From Halichondria panicea (taxonomy: Eukaryota; Porifera; Demospongiae; Suberitida; Halichondriidae): 64,000 nt of DNA. Positions 25,672 through 36,600 of this stretch are shown piece by piece. The notes below the pieces were generated by a model. The model did no database searches, was not told the origin of the DNA, and worked only from the letters and a program-made list of their open reading frames with translations. A program made the position numbers and the translations under genes. The number at the start of each line of letters is the position of its first letter. Position 1 is the stretch's first letter. The DNA lies in the NCBI RefSeq assembly GCF_963675165.1, contig NC_087393.1:1-64000 (forward strand), given 5' to 3'.

Positions 25672-26505
25672 ACTGCAGGCCCTGACTGGACCTCAGTTGC
25701 TGCTAGTGGATAATGAAGCACTGGAGGGCTTTGGTATAGACCAGCCTTTCAGGCGCCAGACAATCTTACAGGCAGTGAGGTCTCTACAAGCGCAGCAGTT
25801 CAGCTCTCCACTTGACTTCTATCAATTCAAGGTAAGGCTCTTTTATGGTGCATGTTTCACCACGTCACATGCGTTGCAGGCTGCACATAGAAAGACAACT
25901 CTCCTGGTGGCTTTGTTTTATGGAAGCTACCCAAGGCTTACTCTAATCTATTCCTACCTGTTTGAATACTACAATATCTACCTTCCTCTGGGACAAGTAC
26001 AGTTCTCATCAGCCGTGAGTTGCTTGCCCCTGTTGTATTATAACACTCTCTCCCTCACAGGATGAACTGAGCAGATTACAGAATATTGTACTGACTGTGT
26101 TGTTGTGGCTGTTGCCTCATCTGGGAGTTGGTGTATTGGCCTTTAACTGGCTTTACCAACATCCATGGATTGTGACCCCAACTCTGGTTCATTGTACTCA
26201 TGCCACTATGATACAAGCACTCTCTCTGCTCAGAACACCGTGGAGACGTGTACTTACTCTCAACTACATACAGTGAGTACCCTCTGAGCTGTTACTGTCA
26301 TTCCCTCCCTCTCTCCAGACTACACAGTGTTGAGGCTGTGTGGGAGGCTGTGAGGTTCACTGTGTACGTCAGCAGCTACTCTCTCCTCTGGCATGCTGTC
26401 CCACACTTCATCTGTGACTTGCTCTTTTATCTCGCATTGTGGCAAACTATAACTATTCGTTTAATCATTCCTTTTGTCAAATATGTGTACAAATTGTTTG
26501 CTTGA
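24609..26505 (+). CDS. BFAR: Bifunctional apoptosis regulator-like RING-SAM membrane protein
   Basis: Predicted ER-membrane E3 ubiquitin ligase and apoptosis regulator. Exons: 24609-24970, 25231-25408, 25456-25614, 25679-25831, 25880-26014, 26061-26272, 26319-26505; all in phase, about 461 aa, close to human BFAR. After an unusual acidic leader comes a C3HC4 RING (CCVCSLTLLDPMTLSCGHSF, then CRHCLARLW and CPSC), a transmembrane helix (MIGGLLLLGALCIVL), a SAM domain (WTSRDVLSWVEGLGEW, then LLLVDNEALEGFGI) and further C-terminal hydrophobic helices. The order RING-SAM-TM is specific to BFAR. The leader has four 11-residue copies of LSEAEEGTGLD (33-bp units, about 24648-24776). AATAAA follows at 26519. 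The first intron contains part of the dispersed fold-back repeat. Confidence 0.93.
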
Positions 26506-26637
26506 AGATTAAGTATAAAATAAATGTTGCAGTATGATTGTTAGCTGGCCACAAAAAAATGTGGGGGGAGTGGCTCAATCCTGCATGCGATATTTAATAT
26601 CGGGTGCAGTGAGTTGTCCAGAGCTAGCTAGCTAGAG

Positions 26638-27315
26638 ATGTCTGTCATGATGAGATCACTGTTGTTTGCCTGTTTCTTGTGTGCAGTGCTTGGTCTCCCT
26701 ACACTCCGTAATAAACGTCATGAAGAAGGTGCTGTCTTTAAGAAGTACAATCCTCAAGCTCCACAGGAAGGGAGATGGTGCAATGAAACCATCACAATCA
26801 ACACAACACAGTAAGTATTGTAATGCTGTAGCTTGTGTGCTAGTACTAACCTGTTCCTATTATTATACAGACGAACATGGAATGAGATTACACGCCAGAT
26901 TGACGTGGTGACTGTACAAGTGACTCAAGTTACCCCCAACTGCTGTGAAGGCTTCATTGGTGATGACTGTGAGATACAGCATGTCTCTACGAAGGAGCAG
27001 TCTTGTGGAGGCATGACATGTCCTGATCATCCGGATGCATCTTGTGTCATTGTTAGACACTGTGGCAAAAGTTTAGAGTTGTTTCTCGATCAAAACGGTC
27101 TAATCATTAAGGATTGTGTTCCTGAGAACATTTGTTTGGGAGCTTGTGTAAAGGATCCGTGCAAAGATCTGAGTTGTTCTGAGTATCCTGAAGCTCTATG
27201 CTTTACTTCCTGCAACTGTGAACCATTGTGGGTCATACCCAGCAATCGCAAGAGAGTGCAGTGCAGCCATTCTGATTCCTTAAAGAAGAGGGACACTACT
27301 GACTCTTGCATGTAG
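26638..27315 (+). CDS. Secreted cysteine-rich protein, EMI-like start
   Basis: Two exons, 26638-26810 and 26871-27315, about 205 aa. The N-terminus is a clear signal peptide (RSLLFACFLCAVLGLP), followed by a dibasic NKRH site. The segment RWCNETITIN to TPNCCEGFIGDDCE resembles the end of an EMI domain, whose hallmark is CC-x-G[FY]-x-G-x-x-C. The remainder is a cysteine-rich region with many CxxC and CP spacings and ends HSDSLKKRDTTDSCM. No transmembrane helix follows, so it is probably extracellular. No named orthologue recognised. An (AGCT)n run lies just before the start codon. Confidence 0.8.
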
Positions 27316-27423
27316 TGCATGTGTATAGCTAGCTTATTATTGTGTTGACTTGATTTGGTGGTTTTGCTAATACATATGTGGTAGATGTGTGGGGGCGGAT
27401 ACAATTGCATGTCAGTTTTAGTT

Positions 27424-29427
27424 ATGGATCATGATCATGAGAGACTCAAGGTATTGGTTATTGTAGCATGATTATAAAAGGTACAAATTAGGTACTTCTC
27501 AGGTTGCCCACTTAGTAATTGGTGTGTCTCTCTTAGTGGCTCCAATTACACATGAGAGGTTGCATTGCAACCACTGCAGGTGGCACTGGATATAAAGAAA
27601 GCTGAGCTACAAACATTATCAGAAAAATTGGCCAAAGCAGAAGCCGTTAAATCCCGTTCCCCGCTGGTAACTGCAGGAAGTCTAGTCCGCTCCTCACTGA
27701 GCTCTGAGGAGCCAATATGGGTGAAGGGGTTGCATTACCCTGCTCAGTATGTGGTTAGGCACACAAGAAGCATGTCACAACACACAACACACAAAGAAAT
27801 TGTCGAATTTGACCTTCCAGAGCCGCTAACAAGAAATGTGGAAACATTGAAAGCTACCAAAACATGTGAGGGAAAAACTACTACATTGAAACTGGCCAGT
27901 GCTGTCAAGGTGAGTTATCTATTCAGCAATAGTGAGTCGACTATAATTCTTGTTGATTACAGATGATAGGAGGTGGAGAGTTCGTAGCTCTACTGCATTG
28001 TGGAGACATGTTGGCTGTGGTACTCAGGTCCTCTTTCATACTGTGTAGTCAGGCAGACAGACTCCAGATTGAATGGCAGCAACAATGTCACCAGGTATAA
28101 AGTTGTTCTGTGAGAATGATGATGTTAAATCATCTTCATTGTTAGGATGGTGTGTTGTGTGGTGCACTGAGTGTGGGTGGTGGGTGGACACTACTAACAC
28201 TAGCAGCAGAGTCAGTGAGGTGAGACACTAGTGCTTCATACTGTCTGGGTGTCATCACCACCACAGGGCATACCTCTACTCTGATAGTGTAACCCACACT
28301 CTGGACCACAATCTTATTAGTGGATACAGCCTGTCTGCACACTCTTTTAGTTGTGTGTGCTGTTGGTATGTCTCTACAACCTTTAGAGTGGCTGCCCTCA
28401 CACAATCCTCTAACCTGCTCACCTGGACTCTCCAGTTATCAGACAAGCAGTAGGTACACTTCATACCTCTTACCCTGTTCCTAATATCTCTCTATAGATG
28501 GACAATGGAGCTATTGTCTCAGACTGAGCTGAGTGGTGGTACTACACACTCATTGGTACATGTGCAGGGCTCCCAGTTACTAGCCCTTCTCACTGACACT
28601 ACACTCTACCTAATGTGAGTCCTCTAACATGTACATGTACCCTAATGCCAACTCTAACATGTACCCTAATGCCAACTCTAACATGTACCCTAATGCCAAC
28701 TCTCACATGTACCCTAATGCCAACTCTAACATGTACCCTAATGCCAACTCTCACATGTACCCTAATGCCAACTCTAACATGTACCCTAATGCCAACTCTC
28801 ACATGTACCCTAATGCAACTCTACCTAATGCCAACTCTAACATGTACCCTAATGCCAACTCTAACGCTAACTCTACACTGCAGGCAAGGAGAGCATATTA
28901 AGGAGAAGCATTCACTGACTTGCTCAGCTGTTGGGTCTCCAAGTGATGTGAGGATTGTGTGGGCTTGTATGGAGGAGGTAAAGTGATTGCTGCTTGAGCA
29001 GTCAGACTAACTGATTATGTGCATATTAGGGCCAAGTGTTGTGTGTCTTGTGTGGTGAGGGGCTCTGGTCAGTGGTACTGCTAGGCCAGGCACTAAGAGA
29101 GCTCTTCACTCAACATATGGATGGGTGAGCACACAATATTAATATTATAATAAAGCCCCGGCCATTGTATTATGCAGGGTTAGGTCAATACATGTCAGAG
29201 GCCACCAGCTAATGATTGCCCAAACTGACTGCAGTGTAAGCGTCTTTAGACTGGATAGAGAACTATTCAGAGCCACTGTCCCAGATATAGGTAATGGTTA
29301 ATCTCTACCAAAGAGATGGTGTTTGATTAAAGTTGTTGCAGGGCGCTGTGTGTGTGAGTGGACTGATAATGGACACCTTCTGGCACTCACCACTTCACGA
29401 TTATTGTGTGACTTCATAGAACCATAA
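27424..29427 (+). CDS. PALB2: Compact PALB2-like protein
   Basis: PALB2 bridges BRCA1 and BRCA2 in homologous recombination. Exons: 27424-27450, 27580-27909, 27963-28094, 28146-28219, 28267-28449, 28498-28614, 28884-28977, 29030-29124, 29184-29290, 29342-29427; phases agree; about 414 aa versus about 1190 in human. The N-terminus is a short amphipathic coiled coil ([20 protein letters not shown]), where vertebrate PALB2 binds BRCA1. A middle motif, [17 protein letters not shown], matches the chromatin-association motif of PALB2 (FPAEYYVRTTRSMS). The last 300 residues give repeated beta-strand patterns ending [14 protein letters not shown], consistent with the WD40 propeller that binds BRCA2. 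The tiny first exon (9 codons) is the least certain part. The identification rests on the middle motif and domain order. Confidence 0.75.
28619..28875. repeat. 24-bp intronic minisatellite in the PALB2-like gene
   Basis: About ten copies of AACTCTAACATGTACCCTAATGCC (given here as AACTCTAACATG + TACCCTAATGCC) start a few bases after the donor at 28614. The exon end CTCTACCTAAT|GTGAGTCCTCTAAC is visibly related, and CTCTACCTAATGCC recurs near 28820. The unit includes CCCTAA. The long YPNANSN ORF is intronic and not a protein. Confidence 0.9.
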
Positions 29428-29548
29428 AACCAAGATATATGTGTGGGTGTGTGTTGTGTTGTGCTCATCCAATCACTTTTATGTGCAATAATATTGACAG
29501 AGGAAATGTTACAAGGGCAGAAATGAAATAACAAGTTCTAATGAGTTC

Positions 29549-30240
29549 TTATCCAGAGCACCCTCTGCAACCACAGTGAACACACTCTACAATCTTGCCC
29601 TGCACACAAGAAGAAAGAGAGAGTCAACACACAGTACACACAGGGGGGGGGGGGGGAGGGGGCACAAGAGAGAATGAACACACATCTAGTTGCTAGGGGG
29701 GGAGGCTTACTGATTCCAGTTTACTCTTGGGCACACGACAGACGCAGTTAGTGCCAAAGTTGGTGTCCCTTGGTTGAATACATCGAAGACAGCAAAGATT
29801 CTCATAACCAACCTTCTTCCACTTGGCTATCAAGTTAGCATCAGCATAACTCTCTCGTAGACAGAACTCATACAGCTCTGTGTATAAGAGTTACATATGT
29901 ACAGAGGATTATAGCGAACCTTTACTGATGGCCTTCCTCTTGTAATATAACTCGTACACATAACGGGACTTCTGGTGGTGGATCCTGAAGCGTTGACATG
30001 GCAACGGTAGGTTATATATAGACACACTCACTTGAATATTGGCCACAACGCCTCCACCTTTCTCTTGCCCTCATGACTCTCCACTTCAGCTGTAAAGGGG
30101 GTGTGGTCATAACATGGGATACGGTAAAGGCTATCTAATGGCGCACCTTCCCTCATCTTCTGGTCCAGCTCATCTAGGGTCGGCTCTATCAACTCCCAAC
30201 CGTCTGGAGGACGTTTGCGACTTCTTCTGACTTTAGGCAT
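29549..30240 (-). CDS. BUD31: BUD31 / G10 splicing factor
   Basis: Spliceosome component of the NTC-related group present in activated complexes. Five exons: 30147-30240, 30032-30089, 29920-29984, 29711-29877, 29549-29599, giving 144 aa, the same length as human BUD31. Start [20 protein letters not shown]; middle [20 protein letters not shown]; zinc-binding C-terminus with [19 protein letters not shown], then CHxxx-type [10 protein letters not shown]. Conservation is very high through all exons. Divergent from RPS9. Confidence 0.98.
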
Positions 30241-30391
30241 CTTGTAATCGTATTATTGTGACCTTTGACCTGTACTTGCTAACTTAGGAGTGTTACAATA
30301 GAGTAAAGACGGGCCAGGAACACAAACTAGAGACTCTGATGCTCACGTGATCATTCTTTTAGAGCACATGGCGAAAAGATAAAGCTTGAAG
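30241..30391. promoter_or_regulatory. Shared BUD31/RPS9 head-to-head promoter region
   Basis: 151 bp between starts. Contains TGACCTTTGACCT at about 30260, whose reverse complement is a perfect DR1 (AGGTCA-A-AGGTCA), and a CACGTGATC E-box at about 30344. An upstream ATG (ATGGCGAAAAGATAA, 30368) makes a five-codon uORF if the transcript starts before it. Confidence 0.6.
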
Positions 30392-31070
<679 letters not shown>

Positions 31071-31350
31071 TCTAATAACATTTAATATGTCTTTTGATGC
31101 TTGAAATGTTATCAGTATATAAATTATGTCTTGACTAAAATTAATTACCGTAATTTATAACGCAATGTTTTCGTGGCTTACGTGTACAAAAATTGTTCTT
31201 TAGTTAGGGTAGGCGTGGCTTCGGGTAGAAGTCCTTCGAAATGCTCTATGATTAAAATGTTGCGCTATGTACGTAGGTATACTGCACTGGTGTTGTTCAT
31301 TTGACCGTGGACACTGTTCTATGATTGGACTTTTGTCATAATAATAATAA

Positions 31351-32374
31351 TCATTTCACACCAACATTGGCAGCATGTTGAGCCTGACTACCTATGAGGC
31401 CCATCTGCATGGCTCTGAATGATTGAGGGCACATGTTGGCGTAGTGTCCCTTCTCTCCACACTGTATGAGGGGGAAAGGGAGATTAGTGCACAGGCTGGT
31501 ATTGGTTAGAGGGTATTACCTTGAAACAGGTGACTTGGTCGAGAGGTCTTCTTGTTGCTTTAGTGTTGAAGCCACCACCAGTAAAGAGCTGCAGGGACAA
31601 TCAGCGTACACACATGTGTACAAGCACACAACCTTACCTGTTGAGTAGCTGAAGAAGTGAGTGTAGTTAGAGGGAGGTCAAACTTGGCACTGTGCATGGG
31701 CTAGTATCAAACAATAATATCAACAAGAGCTCACTCACTGTATGAACTTGCATTTAAGACCATCTGGGCAACACCCACACAGATAGTTCTGACACAGTAC
31801 TCTCCTAGTGTGTCGATTGCGACAAAGGGGCCCTACAGTATAGAGGTACAGTACACTAAGGGACCCTACAGTATAGAGGTACACACACTAGGGGGTGATT
31901 GCCTCACCATGCTTGCAGAAACCTCGATCGTACCATGCACACTCTTTGACCTTGAGTGTCTCAGCATCAACATGCAGGTACTGGCAGTCGCGATTATTAC
32001 ACTCTCCAAACTTCTGGAAGAAGTAGCATGGAGGCATCTTTGACATGTCATACTCATGAAGATATTCACAGTCATCTCCTTTTTTGCACAAGTGACGTAA
32101 CCAATGTTTACAGACTGTACTCTGACCTCCTCTCGTGTGTCTGTATGGACAGTGTGGCCCACGCAGACACCCTCCTACTAAGTGCAGCTCACACAGTGGA
32201 GCCTTGTTCTCTGTATAACCACAATCCATGCATGGTGCTATCATATCAGCAGCTAGCTCAACACTTACTGTCCATCCCAGCGAATGGCAATGGTCTGGCA
32301 CCAAGCTGCTTGTCCAGAGCCACCTCTATTTCAAAGCTGTAACCATCCACACCCGCTATCACTTCGGCAAGCAT
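31351..32374 (-). CDS. CPSF4: CPSF 30-kDa subunit
   Basis: Recognises the AAUAAA polyadenylation signal within CPSF. Six exons: 32269-32374, 31908-32210, 31739-31832, 31638-31689, 31520-31588, 31351-31461; about 244 aa versus 269 in human. N-terminus EVALDKQLGARPLPFAGMD, then five CCCH fingers (for example CPYRHTRGGQSTVCKHWLRH, LCKKGDDCEYLHEYDMSKMP, FGECNNRDCQYLH, WYDRGFCKHG, CGCCPDGLKCKFIH), and a C-terminal CCHC knuckle CFKCGEKGHYANMC. Exon 4 must start at CACAG|TGCCAAG, not at the AG 17 bases earlier, to keep phase. Divergent from PDAP1. Confidence 0.97.
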
Positions 32375-32521
32375 CTTTGTATTGTATAAAAGCTACAGCT
32401 AGCTTGCTGGGATCTTATTGAGGTCAAAGTTCAACTCATTTGGTGTGCTCTATTTAGAACTGTTTCGTGCTTATTATTTTAATAGTGTTGAAAAGGACAC
32501 ACACACATCATTAGTAGGGGG
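32375..32521. promoter_or_regulatory. Shared CPSF4/PDAP1 head-to-head promoter region
   Basis: 147 bp between starts. Contains AGGTCAAAGTTCA (near-perfect DR1, about 32420), CTATTTAGAA (about 32449), GTATAAAAG close to CPSF4 (about 32382) and AGCTAGCTT. Confidence 0.6.
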
Positions 32522-33454
32522 ATGCCAAGAGGTAAGAAGATTTTTGATAAGTCATTGTTCTATAAGTACTGTATTGTAGGTCGGAAAGTATTTAAGCCCA
32601 AGGGACGGGGGAAGCGCTACACCACACAGGAGGAGGTAGCTGATGCTGAGGGAAAGAAACAGCGTGATAAGGAATGGAGAGTGAGAAGTGACTGTAATAA
32701 TAACCGTCAGCTAGTTATCTATACAGCGTAAGAGAGGTGAAGAAGTGTCTGATAGTGATGATGAGAGTGGGGATGATACAGAAGGGGCAGTGGTAGGAGC
32801 AGTGTCCCGTGGTGCCCCTGGAGACATGCCCCCATCCTCTAGTGAAGAAGAGGCTACCTCTGAGGAAGATGATGGAGAGGTATGAAAATGGCTTGATATT
32901 GGTGGTTAGTGTCAACTGTGCTGGTACAGGTCAAGGCAAAGGGTGTAGAGGGACTCATACCAGTTGAGAACCCCAACAGAGTTGCTGCCAAGGCTATCAA
33001 AGCTAAGAACGTTGATGTCAACGCTCAAGTGACTCTGTCAAGACGAGAAAGGTATGCAATCCTTGTACCTGCATCTGTCCGTGTATCCGTGCGTGTATCC
33101 ACGTGTGTGTGTGTGTGTGTGTGTGGGGGGGGTGTGGGGGTGTGTGTGTGTGTGTGTGGGGGGGGGGTGTGGGTGTGTGTGTGTGTGTCCACATGTGTGT
33201 GTTGATTGTGTCACTTATAGAGAGGAAATTGAGAAGCAAAGAGCAGCTGAATCTTATCGTAAGCTGCACGAGGCTGGTAAGACTGATGAGGCACGACGGG
33301 ATCTTGCTAGACTGGCTATTATTCGACAGCAAAGAGAAGACGCTGCCAAACGCAGAGAAACTGACAGAAAAGGTGACCTCTCAGTGTACTCTAATAGACA
33401 TCTCTTACCACCACCATTGCAGCTGAAGAAGCTGCAGCAGCAGGGAAAAAATGA
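32522..33454 (+). CDS. PDAP1: PDAP1 / HASPP28-like phosphoprotein
   Basis: Small acid- and heat-stable, highly charged cytosolic phosphoprotein first described as PDGF-associated. Exons: 32522-32531 (only 10 nt), 32580-32680, 32727-32879, 32930-33051, 33221-33372, 33423-33454; 189 aa versus 181. Family core: [16 protein letters not shown] and [16 protein letters not shown], then LAGKT-like [21 protein letters not shown] serine/acidic block ([15 protein letters not shown]) holds likely CK2 sites. The 10-nt first exon (MPRG) is required for phase. AATAAA at 33500. Confidence 0.95.
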
Positions 33455-33676
33455 ACTCCTTCTTTGCTATTAATGTGTGTGGCAATTCCTGTTAAAATCA
33501 ATAAAAATTACCGAAATTAATGTTTGGCAATAATAATTATGGAAAACCTTTGGGATTAGTTGGTGCGGCGTTTAATGGAGGATACAATTGTGTTTTAGTT
33601 TGATACGGGTCGTTAATATTAATAGCTGTCAACTGAAAGCATTTGAAAGACTATCTCTTTAACCTCTCCTGGAGTC

Positions 33677-36600
33677 ATGGTAGCGTGTGTGTGTGTGCTT
33701 ATGTACCCTATATCAGTACAGTCTCTGCAGGATGGCCTTATTACAGCTTTCTTCAAGCCTCTAGTAAAGCGCACCATCATTGATGTTGATGGACCATGCA
33801 TCATTGCCAGCACCAGTGCTAGTGTTCATGACACCTCCCCCCGGCCTTCTCGCCCTAGTACTGCCCCCCCTCATGCTGTGGAGAGTGTCCCCTTGGTGCA
33901 TGTGTGTCAGAGGGAACCTATCGAAGAGAAATTTACCTCAAGGTACCTACACAGCCCACCCCCTCGTCCTGTAACCACACCCACTGGGGGTGTAGGAGAC
34001 TTGTGTGACTGGAGGGAGGTCCCACCCACTGTTCAACCATTACAAGCAAGTCACACGGGTGTACTCACAATAAATTACCTTCTCCTTGTAACTAGCGGCC
34101 GGCCTAAGACCATGGTACGGCCAAATCGGCAAATACTTTTATCTCTCAATATGAACTTTGAAAGGTATTTTTCTAAGCTTTCAGAAAATCATAAAATTTT
34201 TGACTTCAGATCCACGGAATTTAAGTTATGGCAGCTGAAAGAGATTGATTAAACGGAGGTAGTGGGGGCCGGTGTAGTTGAACATCTTTCAACAGCCATA
34301 ACTTGAGTACAGTTGATCCAATGTCAAAAATGTTATCGTTTTCTGAAAGCTAAGAAAAATACCTTTCAAATGATGTGTTTCAATCCAAAATTTCATCCGG
34401 GCCCTAATTTCTCATTTTTCGGCCTCGGACCATGGGCTATAATCCATGGTACGGCTAAATTGACAAATACTTTTATTTTTCGAATATGAACTTTGATGAC
34501 ACCATTTGAAAGGTCTTTTTCTAAGCTTTCAGAAAATCATAAAATGTTTACCTTTATATCCACGGAATTTAAGTTATGGCAGCTGAAAGAGATTGATTAA
34601 ACGGAGGTGGTGGGGGTGTAGTTGAACATCTTTCAACAGCCATAACTTGAGTACAGTTGATCCAATGTCAAACATTTTATCGTTTTCTGAAAGCTTTGAA
34701 AATTACCTTTCAAACGATGTGTTTCAATCAAAAATTTCATCCGGGCCCTAATTTGTCATTTTTCGGCCTTGGACCATGGTATCGCTAAATTGGCAAATAC
34801 TTTTATCTCTCTAATATCAACTTTGATGGTACCATTTGAAAGGTCTCTTTCTAAGCTTTCAGAAAAACCTTAAATTTTTGATTTTCAATTCACAGAATTC
34901 AAGTTATGGCAGCTGAAAGATTCCCAAAATCATTAATTAAACGGAGGGGGGGGGGGGGGGGTGTCTTTCAACAGTCATAACTTCAGAAATAGTTTGCGTT
35001 CCCGTGAGTGGGTTCAATTCACCAGCAATAGTTTTGCGTTCCAGTGATGAGTGGGTTCAAATTCCAAATTGGCATATATTTTTAACTATCGACTTTGATG
35101 GTATCATTTCTTTCAGAAAAAACCTAAAATTTTTGATTTTCGATCCACAGAATTCAAGTTATGGCAGCTGAAAGATTCCCAAAATCATTAATTAAACGGA
35201 GGTGGGGGTGTCTTTCAACAGCCGTACAGTTGATCCGATGTCAACATTTTAATGAAAGCTTAGAAAATTACCTTTCAAATGATGTGTTTCAATTCAAAAT
35301 TTCGTCCGGGCCCTAATTTGTCATTTTTCGGCCTCGGACCATGGGCTCTATTTATTATCCATGGTATTGGCAAATACTTTTATCTCTCAAATATAAACTT
35401 TGATGACACCATTTGAAAAGTTTTTTTCTAAGCTTTCCGAAATTCGTAAATCGTTGAAATTAGATCCACGATACTCAAGTTATGGCAGCTGAAAGAGTCT
35501 CTGAACCATTGATTAAGTTATAGTTATTGACTGGTTGACTAGTAATTATGGCTTATAAAGAACCAATGCCGAGGGTGTAGCCCCAGGCTGAGGTTGGTTA
35601 TAAACCATAATTACTAGGCAACCAGTCAACAACTGATTTATTTACTGCAAAAACAGCAAAACAGTCATTTGAACATCAGTGGAGACAGTCAAACTTGCTC
35701 TCACAGCCTCAGAATTATGCAGTTAGAACAGTTACAGGCATAGAACTAGCAGTACTACTGTGGAGCTACATGAGCTAGCTAGCTAGCTAGGTCAAGTTCA
35801 GCTAGCTGGAAGCCATGCATAAACTTTGACCAGACCCGCCCACCACTAAATGCAGCTGCACTTTGCTGAGGTTTGTACATGTACGTAGCTAGCTAGCTAG
35901 CTGTACTATACTGTAGCTCTGAACTAGTCTGTTATTGTCAACAACACCACAGTATGCTTGTAATCCTCTACTTCTGAGCCACAGCCTTGACTACTAAGAA
36001 AGCACAGAGCAAGAATTTAACTACAAGATTCAGCTAGCTCAGTTCAATACTGTCAAGCTTACACAACATTTTTGAATTTTATTGCTTGCATGTACCAAAT
36101 TTTGTCAAGATGCAATTCAAATCTGCTGAGGAAGTAGATTATAAGAATAGTGCCTGGGGGAAGTAATTATATAATATAATTACTGGACATCACCTAGGAT
36201 ACGGACTGAATCAGTAAATAATTCGCTTTAGATCATGTTTGTCATAAATACTGCAATCTGATTGGTTAGAGGAAATGTTCTATCCAATTTAGAAAATCGT
36301 GTACTTCAATAGAAAATCATGTAGCAAAGATTAGATAAGAACATTCAAATCTGATTGGCTAAATACTCATGGTTGCTATGATCTAAAATGCTTAGACACT
36401 GTTTAGGAAGTTTCCACATGATTTAGAAGTCCTCAGGGCTAGTAGAACCCTCACTGCGTTCGGGATACTACAACCAGCCCTTTGGGCTTCTAAATCATGT
36501 AGAAACTTCCTAAACAGTGTCTAACTATTATATAAATCCATGGTATTGCCAGACCTTTAACCTCCTTTTTGTGTATAGGGTCATTGTACCCCCAACAGTC

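Noticed and set aside
28599-28901. MYPNANSN repeat ORF, resembling a repetitive surface antigen
   Set aside because: Lies wholly in an intron of the PALB2-like gene between well-phased exons; the similarity is only to repeat style.
30260-30272. Firm call of a nuclear-receptor DR1 regulatory site
   Set aside because: The same string is common before 3' splice sites in this window, so promoter function is not supported by sequence alone.
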